Assembly: GCF_001280015.1 (NCBI RefSeq)
Contig: NZ_LGDV01000038.1
Coordinates: 310,001 to 374,000, forward strand
Reading direction: 5' to 3'
DNA from: Streptomyces sp. MMG1121
GTDB lineage: Bacteria > Actinomycetota > Actinomycetes > Streptomycetales > Streptomycetaceae
Length of the DNA: 64,000 nucleotides
Made by a program: the position numbers and the translations under genes. A model generated the notes under the pieces. That model was not told the origin of the DNA and did not search any database. It saw nothing but the letters and a program-made list of their open reading frames with translations. Shown here piece after piece: positions 45,307 to 53,378 of the stretch (positions within the stretch are counted from its first letter, which is position 1; every line of letters starts with the position of its first letter).

Positions 45307-46971
45307 TCAGCGGACCGGCAGGACCTGGGTGTGGTCCTTCTGGACGGCCTGCAGGTTGTGGGGGTTCAGGCCCAGCAGGGACAGGATCGTCGGAGCGATC
45401 TGGGTGGTCTCGACCTGAGCGGACTTGGTCACGCCCGCGGGGGTGCCTGCGCCGGAGATGACGAGCGGGACGTTCAGGTCGTCAGCGTGGGCGCCGCCGT
45501 GCTCGGCGATCTTCTTGGTGCCGCCCGTGTAGACCACGCCGTACTTGGCGATGCCGAACAGGTCCGGGACCCGGGCGTCACCGGGCTTGACACCGAAGTA
45601 CGCGGCGGCCTCCTTGCCCGCGTAGACCCTCCTGAGCCCTGCGTTCGTGAAGGACTTGGTGGGCTTGCCGTTGATGTCGGTGCCCTTGCCGCTCTGCGCC
45701 AGCAGGTACTGCTTGGCGAACGAGGTGGCCTCGGCGGAGCGGTCGTTCAGCCACAGCAACATGCCGTCGTCGTCCACGGAGTGCGCGACGAGATCGCCGG
45801 CGGCCGGATGCCGCTTCTTCCAGGCGGCGTTGAGCCCGTCGAGCAGCGGACCGTCGTCGACGCGGGTCAGGGCCGCGGGGTCGGTGGGCGACTGGCCGTG
45901 TTTGGCGGACAGAACGATGTCCGTGCTGGAGGCCAGGCCCTTGGCGTGGATCTCCTTGACCATCGCGCCGACCTGGGTGTTGACGTAGTCGAGGTTCTTC
46001 TGCAGCAGGGGGCCGGGGACGCCCTTGGAGGCGTAGCCGCCCTTGAGGCCCTCGGAGGAGGGCAACTTCTGCGCGGTGGAGACCGACTGGAAGTTCATGC
46101 CGAAGATCGCCGGGGTGCCGACCTTGTGGCTGCCGCTGTGGTCGTAGCCGTCGATCTCGTTGAGGACGGCCTTGACCTTGTAGCTGTCGTACTGCTCGGT
46201 CGCCTTGTTGTCGGTGGTCCAGTCGTTCCCGGCCGGGTAGCCGTTGGCATCGCTGTTGATCTCCGGGGAGAACTGGTCCTGGATGCCGGTGCCCGAGGGG
46301 CCGTTGAGGATGTCGTAGGCGATGTGCTTGTCCGACCAGGCGGTCCGCAGGCCGGCCTTGCGGGCCACGTTGAAGACCGTGTTCACCTGCAGGTACGAGT
46401 GCGGGTAGACCGGCTTGCAGGTCCTGGGGTCGACCGGCAGCCTGCTCGGGTCGAGCAGGCTCTGCGGCCGGCCGGTCATCTGCAGGATGCCGCCGGGCAG
46501 GTTCTTCAGGCCCTGGCCGGCATCGAGGGAGGCCTTGTTCTTGTCCATGTCCTCGGTCATGTCCACCTCGGCGCCGGGCTTGACGCCCTTGCAGTGGGTG
46601 GTGCCGGCCGGGAGCAGGGCGTGGTTGTACACGTCGTCGTAGTAGATGCCGGTGGTGCCCGGGCCGCCACCGGTGACCTGGGCGGTCATGCCGGGAAAGG
46701 AGTCCGAGGGGGTGGTGGTGCGCGCGTTGGCGTAGTGCACGCCGCCGTTCACCAGCCGGGCCAGCGCGGATCCGGGGTGGCGGGCGATGTACCAGGCCAG
46801 GTCCGACTGGTGCAGACCGTCGACCGACAGCAGGAGGACGTGCTTGGCGGCTGCGGGCTGTTGCGGCGCGGCGGAGGAACCGGTGAGCTCCGACGCCGCG
46901 GCGAGCGAGCCTCCGGCGAGGGTGGTGGCGACGCCGAGGGCGGCGGCCAGTCGTATGGATCGGCGGGTCAC
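45307..46971 (-). CDS. Secreted alkaline-phosphatase-superfamily phosphodiesterase
   Basis: A 554-residue exported enzyme. Signal peptide about 1-28 (RRSIRLAAALGVATTLAGGS). The metal-site motifs of the nucleotide pyrophosphatase/phosphodiesterase branch are present: HVLLLSVDGLHQSDLAWY (metal Asp), ARTTTPSDSFPGMTAQVTGG (nucleophile Thr or Ser), AWSDKHIAYDIL, LSAKHGQSPTD and EHGGAHADDLNVPLVISG (metal Asp/His). It probably cleaves phosphate monoesters or diesters outside the cell to scavenge phosphate. I see no Pho-box-like repeat in the 40 bp before its start with confidence. Transcription is away from the toxin fragment. Confidence 0.9.
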   Translation of the reverse strand: MTRRSIRLAAALGVATTLAGGSLAAASELTGSSAAPQQPAAAKHVLLLSVDGLHQSDLAWYIARHPGSALARLVNGGVHYANARTTTPSDSFPGMTAQVTGGGPGTTGIYYDDVYNHALLPAGTTHCKGVKPGAEVDMTEDMDKNKASLDAGQGLKNLPGGILQMTGRPQSLLDPSRLPVDPRTCKPVYPHSYLQVNTVFNVARKAGLRTAWSDKHIAYDILNGPSGTGIQDQFSPEINSDANGYPAGNDWTTDNKATEQYDSYKVKAVLNEIDGYDHSGSHKVGTPAIFGMNFQSVSTAQKLPSSEGLKGGYASKGVPGPLLQKNLDYVNTQVGAMVKEIHAKGLASSTDIVLSAKHGQSPTDPAALTRVDDGPLLDGLNAAWKKRHPAAGDLVAHSVDDDGMLLWLNDRSAEATSFAKQYLLAQSGKGTDINGKPTKSFTNAGLRRVYAGKEAAAYFGVKPGDARVPDLFGIAKYGVVYTGGTKKIAEHGGAHADDLNVPLVISGAGTPAGVTKSAQVETTQIAPTILSLLGLNPHNLQAVQKDHTQVLPVR

Positions 46972-47112
46972 AACTCACTCCAGTTGCTACTGGTGACGCG
47001 GGCAGTGATACGGGATATGAGTAACTGTCGCTTCTGTCACGACAACAGCCGGAATCTGAACATTTGATAAACCCGCCGTGTTTGCTTCTCCACGGACGAC
47101 CGCGGGCCCGTG

Positions 47113-47144
47113 GCGACGGAGCGACGGAGCGACGGAGCGACGGA
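47113..47144. repeat. 8-bp tandem repeat GCGACGGA, four copies
   Basis: Four perfect copies lie in the 248-bp gap upstream of the phosphatase. A second small repeat, GAAGACGTTGA, occurs twice at about 47191-47222. Both look like slippage products; no gene is visible between 46972 and 47380. Confidence 0.8.
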
Positions 47145-47383
47145 AGTGAAGCAGGCGCTGGCCCCGACCACCTTGCACGAGACTTTGGCCGAAGACGTTG
47201 AGAAGAGGTTGAGAAGACGTTGAGCAGGGCGCGCAGCGTCCCCGTCACGCACGCCGCCACTCTGCGCCGCACCCGGTTCGCCGCCCGCCGCGGTCAGTCG
47301 TGTGGAGAACGCCTCCCTGGTCTCCGGCTGACCTCACTCTTCTCTCACGGGTCCGTCCTCGCCTTCCTCGCATCCTCGGGCCC

Positions 47384-47470
47384 CCCTACGGCTGGGACGG
47401 GGAATGGGAAGCCGAGTTCGCTCCCCATGCCGAGCAGGGCTTCCTGCCCGGCCGTGTCGACCGCGGGCAA
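47384..47470 (+). pseudogene. Partial second copy of the rsgA 5' region
   Basis: This frame reads PYGWDGEWEAEFAPHAEQGF, then LPGRVDRGQ, closely matching YGWDEGWEAEFAPHAADGLMPGRV..VDRGQ near the start of the intact rsgA at 48.4 kb. The DNA also matches (GCCGAGTTCGCTCC and flanking). The similarity stops at 47470 and a toxin-like sequence in another frame begins. It is diverged, so it is not a fresh duplication. Confidence 0.75.
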
Positions 47471-47471
47471 G

Positions 47472-48179
47472 GACGCCACCGCCGCCTCACAGGCGGAAAT
47501 GGACGCCTATCACATCGCAGTCACCAAAAAGCAGCAAGAACAGGCGAAATGGCGGCAGTGGTACGAGGAGCAGCTGCAGAAGAGCCAACAGAAGGACGAC
47601 GACGGCAGCTGGGTACCGGGCTGGCTCAAGGACACCGCCAACACGATCGGCGACTACGGGCAGGCGATCCTCGGTAACTCCGACATCTGGGCAGGTCTGT
47701 TCGAGACGGGCGCCGGCATGATCGGCGTCGGGGGAGGCGCCTCGATCGACGTCGCGGGCGGAGGCCTGTGCCTGACCATCATCGGCTGCATCGAGGGAGC
47801 ACCGGTGATCGTCGCCGGCACCGGGACAGCGGGCGCGGGAATCTACGGAATCACCGACGGCATCGGTCGATTCAGCAATGGCCTCGGACAGGCCCTGCGT
47901 GAGGCCCGGCAAGAGGAAGCCGGCGGTGCGGAGGAGAGCTGCGGCCAGTGCTTCGTGGCCGGCACGAAAGTGCTCATGGCCGGTGGCTCGACGAAGAGGA
48001 TCGAGGACATCACGGAAGGCGACAAGGTCGTCGCGACAGACAGGCGGAACCTGATGCGGCTCCTCGAACAGGACGCCCTGTGGGCCTGCCGGAAAACTCG
48101 GTGGCGTCGGAATGCGGGCGCCCCTAGGCTCAGGTTCGCTTCACGCAGTGGCTGTTGGCCGCTGCTGTCGGCCGCGTGA
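47472..48179 (+). pseudogene. Fragment of a polymorphic toxin with a truncated Hint domain
   Basis: In the frame that begins at 47472 the product has a charged helix (VTKKQQEQAKWRQWYEEQLQ), a Gly-rich hydrophobic pretoxin region (AGLFETGAGMIGVGGGASI, VIVAGTGTAGAGIYGITDG) and CFVAGTKVLMAGGSTKRIED with ITEGDKVVATD after it. That last part is the start of a Hint (intein-like) autoprocessing domain, with its first Cys at about 47949. The domain stops after VVATD (48041) and unrelated sequence runs to the stop at 48177. No start codon of its own, no toxin tip and no immunity gene are seen. Base composition is less GC-biased than its surroundings. Confidence 0.7.
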
Positions 48180-48198
48180 CGAACGGGAGGTGTGACCG

Positions 48199-48270
48199 AT
48201 GGCTGTCTCTGTGATGGGCGTTGCCCGCAACCAGAAGTGCATCCACTCCACCTCCGTGGCCTCCGGCTGA
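48199..48270 (+). CDS. Possible short upstream ORF before rsgA
   Basis: ATG 48199 follows CGGGAGGTG at 6-8 nt and opens a 23-codon frame (MAVSVMGVARNQKCIHSTSV, then ASG) with one Cys, ending 57 bp before rsgA. The strong ribosome site and the short conserved-looking product suggest a leader peptide. I have no family match, so this is tentative. Confidence 0.4.
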   Translation: MAVSVMGVARNQKCIHSTSVASG

Positions 48271-48327
48271 CCTTTCGCACCGCGCACACGTGCGCGGAGC
48301 CGGGGCCGCCCCTGTGAAGGGCTCCCC

Positions 48328-49488
48328 TTGAATCTCTCTTCTCTTTCGGCTTCTTCCGCTTCGTCGCACCCTCTGGCCCGCTACGGCTGGGACGAGGGCT
48401 GGGAGGCCGAGTTCGCTCCGCATGCCGCGGATGGGCTGATGCCCGGCCGGGTTGTCCGGGTCGACCGCGGTCAGTGCGACGTCGTGACAGCGGTCGGCGT
48501 CGTCCGTGCCGACACCGAGTTCGTCGTTCCCCGTGACCCGATGAAGGTGGTGTGCACGGGGGACTGGGTCGCCGTCGACCCCGAGGGCGGCGATCCGCGG
48601 TACGTGCGGACGCTGCTGCCCCGCCGTACCGCGTTCGTACGCTCGACGTCGTCGAAGCGTTCCGACGGCCAGGTGCTGGCCACCAACATCGATCACGTCG
48701 TCATCTGTGTGTCGCTCGCGTTCGAACTGGACCTCGGGCGGATCGAGCGGTTCCTGGCGCTCGCCATGGCCAGTTCGAGTGGTGAGGCCCTGCTGCATAA
48801 GCCGGCCCTCTCCCGGGAGTCCGGCGCCCAGCCCGTCGTCGTCCTCACCAAGGCCGACCTCGTCACGGACCCGGTCACCCTCGCCCACCTCGTCCACGAC
48901 GTGGAGACCAGCGCGCCCGGCGTGCCCGTGCTCACCGTCAGCTCCCTGCACGGCGACGGGCTCGACGTCCTCGTCGCGCTGGTCGGCTCCGGTACGTCCG
49001 TGCTGCTCGGCCAGTCCGGCGCGGGCAAGTCCACGCTGGCCAACGCCCTCGTCGGCGACGACGTCATGGACGTACGGGCCGCGCGGGACGTCGACGGCAA
49101 GGGGCGGCACACCACGACCACCCGCAATCTGCTCGCCCTGCCCTCTGGCGGGGTCCTCATCGACACCCCCGGGCTGCGGGGCGTCGGCCTGTTCGACGCC
49201 GAGAGCGGGGTCGGCCAGGTGTTCTCCGAGATCGAGGAACTGGCCGAGCGCTGCCGCTTCCACGACTGCGCCCACGAGGCCGAGCCGGACTGCGCGGTGC
49301 GCTGCGCCGTGGAGAGCGGCGAACTGCCCGTGCGGCGCCTGGAGAGCTACCGCAAGCTCATGCGGGAGAACCAGTGGATCGTCGCCAAGACCGATGCACG
49401 GGTCCGTGCCGACCTGCGGCGCGAATGGCGCCGCAAGGGCGCGGAGGGCAGGGCGGCGATGGAGGCCAAGCGGGGGAGGTGGGTGTAG
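48328..49488 (+). CDS. rsgA: Ribosome small-subunit-dependent GTPase A
   Basis: A 386-residue circularly permuted GTPase that helps mature the 30S subunit. After an N-terminal OB fold (GRVVRVDRGQCDVVTAVGVV, DWVAVDPEGG) come the permuted motifs: G4 VVLTKADL, G5 TVSSLHGDG, G1 LLGQSGAGKSTLANAL, G2 GRHTTTTRNL and G3 DTPGLRG. The C-terminal zinc-binding part has CRFHDCAHEAEPDCAV. The TTG start at 48328 is preceded by GTGAAGGG. A partial, diverged copy of its 5' region lies 0.9 kb upstream. Confidence 0.92.
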   Translation: MNLSSLSASSASSHPLARYGWDEGWEAEFAPHAADGLMPGRVVRVDRGQCDVVTAVGVVRADTEFVVPRDPMKVVCTGDWVAVDPEGGDPRYVRTLLPRRTAFVRSTSSKRSDGQVLATNIDHVVICVSLAFELDLGRIERFLALAMASSSGEALLHKPALSRESGAQPVVVLTKADLVTDPVTLAHLVHDVETSAPGVPVLTVSSLHGDGLDVLVALVGSGTSVLLGQSGAGKSTLANALVGDDVMDVRAARDVDGKGRHTTTTRNLLALPSGGVLIDTPGLRGVGLFDAESGVGQVFSEIEELAERCRFHDCAHEAEPDCAVRCAVESGELPVRRLESYRKLMRENQWIVAKTDARVRADLRREWRRKGAEGRAAMEAKRGRWV

Positions 49489-49556
49489 CGGGGCAGGTCA
49501 GCTCCACGTCCGATTTCCGCTAGCCCGTCCTCGTCCGGCGGCCCACACTGGGAGGC

Positions 49557-50948
49557 GTGATGGACGAGGACAGCAGGTACGAGGCCGTGCGCAGCCGGGA
49601 CGGGCGGTTCGACGGGGCGTTCTTCTTCGCCGTCGAGACCACCGGGATCTACTGCCGCCCGAGCTGCCCGGCGGTGACGCCGAAGCGGCACAACGTGCGG
49701 TTCTTCGCGACGGCCGCCGCCGCGCAGGGCTCCGGATTCCGGGCCTGCCGCCGGTGCCGGCCGGACGCGGTGCCGGGGTCGGCGGAGTGGAACGCGCGCG
49801 CGGACGTCGTCGGCCGGGCCATGCGGCTCATCGCCGACGGCGTCGTGGACCGCGAGGGCGTCGCCGGGCTCGCCTCCCGGCTCGGCTACAGCGCCCGGCA
49901 GGTCCAGCGGCAGCTCACCGCCGAACTCGGCGCCGGGCCCGTGGCGCTCGCCCGGGCCCAGCGGGCGCACACCGCGCGGGTGCTGCTGCAGACCACCGAC
50001 CTGCCGGTCACCGAGATCGCGTTCGCGTCCGGGTTCGCCAGCGTGCGGCAGTTCAACGACACCGTCCGCGAGGTGTACGCCTCGACACCGACCGAGGTGC
50101 GCGCCGCCGCACCCCGCGGCCGGGGCAGCCGCCGGGCCACCCCGGGCGCCGGCATCCCGCTGCGGCTCGCCCACCGGGGCCCGTACCAGGCCGCCGCCGT
50201 CTTCGACCAGCTGGCGAGGGAGGCGGTCGCTGGTGTCGAGGAGGTCTCCGGCCCCCCGGGCGGCCGTACCTACCGGCGCACCCTGCGGCTGCCGTACGGC
50301 ACCGGGATCGTAGCCGTCGAGGAGCACGCACAGGCGCAGAGGACCGGCACCCGCCCGGGCGGCTGGCTCGACGCACGGCTGCACCTCACCGACCCCAGGG
50401 ACCTGACCACCGCGGTGCAGCGGCTGCGCCGGCTGTTCGACCTCGACGCCGACCCGTACGCCGTCGACGAACGGCTCGGCGCCGACCCGCGGCTCGCCCC
50501 GCTGGTCGCCGCCCGGCCCGGACTGCGCTCGCCCGGCACCGTGGACCCGCTGGAGGCCGCCGTGCGCGCGCTGGTGGGCAGCGCGGCCGCCGAGCCGCTG
50601 GTCCGCCGGTACGGCAAGGCGCTCGACGCGCCCTGCGGCAGCCTCACCCATCTCTTCCCGGAGCCCGCCGCGCTCGCCGAGGCCGAGCCGGACGGCCCGC
50701 TGGGCGCGCTCGCCGCGGCCCTCGCCGACGGGACCGTACGACTGGACGCGGGCGCCGACCGGGACGACGCCGAGGCGGCCCTGCACGCCCTGCCCGGCAT
50801 GGACCCGGCCGCCGTCGCCGCCGTACGCGTCCGCGCCCTCGGCGATCCGGACGTCGGCCCGCCCGGCACCCAGGTCCCCGACGGCTGGCGGCCCTGGCGG
50901 TCGTACGCCGTCCAACACCTCGTCGTGGAAGGGGAGTCGACCCGATGA
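49557..50948 (+). CDS. Ada-type regulator fused to an AlkA-like glycosylase domain, probably catalytically impaired
   Basis: A 463-residue fusion. N-terminal methyl-phosphotriester domain with four zinc cysteines (Cys32, Cys36, Cys63, Cys66; IYCRPSCPA, FRACRRCRPDA), then an AraC-type double HTH (about 85-185). The second half follows AlkA/3-methyladenine glycosylase. Its helix-hairpin-helix reads LPGMDPAAVAAVRVRALGDP instead of LPGIGPWTA..., and DPDVGPPGTQVPDGWRPWRS lacks the ATDLG-like segment that bears the catalytic Asp. So base excision is doubtful while sensing and DNA binding look intact. Its stop overlaps the ogt ATG (ATGA). Confidence 0.88.
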   Translation: MMDEDSRYEAVRSRDGRFDGAFFFAVETTGIYCRPSCPAVTPKRHNVRFFATAAAAQGSGFRACRRCRPDAVPGSAEWNARADVVGRAMRLIADGVVDREGVAGLASRLGYSARQVQRQLTAELGAGPVALARAQRAHTARVLLQTTDLPVTEIAFASGFASVRQFNDTVREVYASTPTEVRAAAPRGRGSRRATPGAGIPLRLAHRGPYQAAAVFDQLAREAVAGVEEVSGPPGGRTYRRTLRLPYGTGIVAVEEHAQAQRTGTRPGGWLDARLHLTDPRDLTTAVQRLRRLFDLDADPYAVDERLGADPRLAPLVAARPGLRSPGTVDPLEAAVRALVGSAAAEPLVRRYGKALDAPCGSLTHLFPEPAALAEAEPDGPLGALAAALADGTVRLDAGADRDDAEAALHALPGMDPAAVAAVRVRALGDPDVGPPGTQVPDGWRPWRSYAVQHLVVEGESTR

Positions 50949-51442
50949 CCACGGTGTACTGGACGCGCCTCGACGCCCCCGTCGGTCCGCTGCTGCTCAC
51001 CGCCGACCCGGACGGCGCGCTCACCTCGCTGTCCGTGCCCGGGCAGAAGGGCGGGCGGACCGTCCAGGAGGGGTGGCGGTGCGATGCCGGGCCGTTCCGG
51101 GCCGCCGGGGAGCAGCTCGCCGCCTACTTCGCCGGTGAACTCACCGTGTTCCGGCTGCCGTTGGCTGCCCACGGCACCGCGTTCCGGCAGCGGGTGTGGG
51201 CCGCGCTGGACGACGTGCCGTACGGCACCACCGTCACCTACGGGGACATCGCCGCGCGCATCGGCTCCTCCCGCGCGGCCGTTCGCGCCGTCGGCGGGGC
51301 GATCGGCGCCAACCCCCTGCTGATCGTGCGCCCCTGCCACCGGGTGATCGGTGCGAACGGCTCGATGACCGGGTACGCGGGCGGAGTCGAGCGCAAGGTC
51401 TGGCTGCTGACCCTGGAGGGCGCGCTCGACGCCGCCTCGTAG
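50945..51442 (+). CDS. ogt: Methylated-DNA-protein-cysteine methyltransferase
   Basis: A 165-residue suicide repair protein that removes methyl groups from O6-methylguanine. The active site is Cys131 in RPCHRVIG. The wing and recognition helix region shows GTAFRQRVWAALDDVPYGTTVTYGDIAARIGSSRAAVRAVGGAIG, with the Arg finger. The N-terminal domain (1-75) is the short alpha/beta lid. It is coupled to the Ada/AlkA gene by ATGA and is therefore probably induced with it by alkylation damage. Confidence 0.93.
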   Translation: MTTVYWTRLDAPVGPLLLTADPDGALTSLSVPGQKGGRTVQEGWRCDAGPFRAAGEQLAAYFAGELTVFRLPLAAHGTAFRQRVWAALDDVPYGTTVTYGDIAARIGSSRAAVRAVGGAIGANPLLIVRPCHRVIGANGSMTGYAGGVERKVWLLTLEGALDAAS

Positions 51443-51452
51443 CCCTCCCGCC

Positions 51453-51498
51453 CCGCCGTCTCCCGCCCTCCCGTCCCGCCGTCTCCCGCCCTCCCGTC
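51453..51498. repeat. 23-bp tandem repeat, two copies
   Basis: A CCGCCGTCTCCCGCCCTCCC-type unit of 23 bp occurs twice without spacer just after the ogt stop. It is pyrimidine-rich on the plus strand. No other feature in the 162-bp gap. Confidence 0.6.
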
Positions 51499-51604
51499 CC
51501 CGCGTTACGCCGACCGGGTGGACCCTCGCCGATGATCCGGTGCCGTGGCCCGGTCGTGTGGCACGGTCACCTCCGACGAGGCACGGGGAAGGGCGGTCGG
51601 ACAC

Positions 51605-52828
51605 ATGGCCAAGGTCGGACGGATCCTCGCGGTGCTGCTCCTCGCGATGCTGCCCGCCCTGACGACGCCTGCCGTCGCCCAGCCGGAACGGCAGCCGGAG
51701 CCGCCGCAGACACCTGCGTCCTGGACCGGCAGCTGGGAGAGCGCGCCGTCCGGCACCGCCGCCGCCCGGCCCGGCGCCGCCTTCCGCGACGTCGTCCACC
51801 TCAGCGTCGGCGGCGACGCCGTGCGCGTCCGCCTCAGCAACCGGCTCGGCACCGCGCCGCTGCGCCTCGGCGCGGTCACCGTCGCGCTGCGCGCGGCGGG
51901 CCCCGAGGCCCTGCCCGGCACCCTGCGCACCGCCACCTTCCGGGGTGCCGCGTCCGTCACCGTCCCGCCGGGCCAGGACACGGTCACCGACCCGGTGCCG
52001 CTGCGCGTCCCGGCCGCCGCCGACCTCCTCGTCACCGTGTACACCCCGGACGACAGCGGCCCCGCGACCTCCCACGAGGTGGCCCTGCAGACCAGCTATG
52101 TGGCCCCGGCCGGCGCGGGCCGCGCCGCCGACGAGGCCGGTACCGCGTACACGACCACCGTCAGCCGCTGGTACTACGTCACCGGCGTCGACGTCCTCGG
52201 CTCCGCCACCGGCAGCGTCGTGGCGTTCGGCGACTCACTCACCGACGGAAACGGCTCCACCCCCGACGCCAACCACCGCTGGCCCGACCGGCTCGCCGGG
52301 TATCTGCGCGCGAACCGGTTCGGCGTCCTGAACGCCGGGATCTCCGGGAACCGGCTGCTGCGCGACGGCTCCGGGCCGAGCGCCCTCACGCGCGTCGACG
52401 CCGACGCCCTGGACCGGGCGGGCGTACGGGTCCTGGTGGTCCTGGAGGGCATCAACGACATCAAGGGAACCCCCAGGGCCGACGACGTCACGGCGTACGC
52501 CGACGCCTACCGCGCCCTCGTCGCCCGCGCCCACGCCCGGGGCATCCGGGTCGTCGGGGTCACCCTCACCCCGTTCCACGGCTACTCCGCCTACACGGAC
52601 GCCCGCGAGGCGGTACGGCAGCGGGTCAACGCCTTCATCCGGACCGGCGGTGCCTTCGACGCGGTCGCCGACGCCGACGCCGCCGTACGCGACCCCGCCG
52701 ATCCGACCCGCATTCTGCCCGCCTACGACCCCGGCGACCACCTGCACTTCGACGACACGGGCATGGCGGCCGTCGCCGACACCGTCCGCCGGGCCCTCGC
52801 CGGGGCGCCCCTCGCCTGGGCGCCGTGA
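51605..52828 (+). CDS. Secreted SGNH/GDSL hydrolase
   Basis: A 407-residue exported esterase or lipase. Signal peptide about 1-25 (ILAVLLLAMLPALTTPAVAQ). A beta domain (about 35-200; SWTGSWESAPSG, VRVRLSNRLGTAPLRLGAV) precedes the SGNH domain: VVAFGDSLTDGNGST (nucleophile Ser), NAGISGNRLLRDG, VLEGINDIKG (block III Asn) and DHLHFDDTG (Asp/His). This layout is that of Streptomyces secreted SGNH lipases and acetylesterases. Start at ATG 51605 behind GGGGAAGGGCGG; the frame extends to 51545 without signals. Substrate unknown. Confidence 0.88.
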   Translation: MAKVGRILAVLLLAMLPALTTPAVAQPERQPEPPQTPASWTGSWESAPSGTAAARPGAAFRDVVHLSVGGDAVRVRLSNRLGTAPLRLGAVTVALRAAGPEALPGTLRTATFRGAASVTVPPGQDTVTDPVPLRVPAAADLLVTVYTPDDSGPATSHEVALQTSYVAPAGAGRAADEAGTAYTTTVSRWYYVTGVDVLGSATGSVVAFGDSLTDGNGSTPDANHRWPDRLAGYLRANRFGVLNAGISGNRLLRDGSGPSALTRVDADALDRAGVRVLVVLEGINDIKGTPRADDVTAYADAYRALVARAHARGIRVVGVTLTPFHGYSAYTDAREAVRQRVNAFIRTGGAFDAVADADAAVRDPADPTRILPAYDPGDHLHFDDTGMAAVADTVRRALAGAPLAWAP

Positions 52829-52832
52829 CGGA

Positions 52833-53315
52833 TCAGCCCCACAGCACCGCCCCCAGCCACGCCCCCGCGATCAGCAGACAGGCGAACAGCTCGGCCAGCA
52901 CGCTGGAGCCGCCCGAGCGCATCGCCGTACGCAGAGCGGCCAGCGCCTCGCCGTGCCGGCCCAGCCGCAGCCGCTCGTGCACATAGATCCCCGCCATGAA
53001 GCCCGGCAGCGCGCCCAGCACGGGCAGCAGCACGAAACCGACTAGCGCCCCGCCGCCCGCGTACACCGCCATCCGGGGCGTGGCGCCGCTCTGCCGCAGC
53101 CGGCGCGGCGGCAGCGCCCAGCGCACCACCAGCGACAGCAACAGCACCCCCGTGGCGCCCACCAGAACACCCCAGGCCACCGGCTGCGGATCCGTCAGCG
53201 CCCACCACAGCACCGCGGCCCACACCAGCCACGATCCCGGCACCCCGGGCACCAGTACTCCGCACAGGCCGAGCACGATGACCACGCCGACCAGCAGGAG
53301 TTGCGACACTCCCAT
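52833..53315 (-). CDS. DUF456 membrane protein
   Basis: A 160-residue protein with four predicted helices, starting GVSQLLLVGVVIVLGLCGVLVPGVPGSWLVWAAVLWW, the DUF456 signature with its PGVPG turn. Later GGALVGFVLLPVLGALPGFMAGIYVHERLRLGRH and a C-terminal helix. Its Gly-zipper helices suggest a small pore or membrane organiser, but no function is known. It faces the SGNH gene with only 4 bp between their ends. Confidence 0.85.
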   Translation of the reverse strand: MGVSQLLLVGVVIVLGLCGVLVPGVPGSWLVWAAVLWWALTDPQPVAWGVLVGATGVLLLSLVVRWALPPRRLRQSGATPRMAVYAGGGALVGFVLLPVLGALPGFMAGIYVHERLRLGRHGEALAALRTAMRSGGSSVLAELFACLLIAGAWLGAVLWG

Positions 53316-53378
53316 CTGCCCAGAGTGCCGGAGAAGCCATCGAACGGCAGGACAATGGCGGGTCCGGTGCGCGGGAGG

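Noticed and set aside
47220..47471. First 84 codons of the long frame as the true N-terminus of the toxin protein
   Set aside because: The stretch has no signals and overlaps the rsgA-like relic in another frame; only the part from 47472 looks like toxin sequence.
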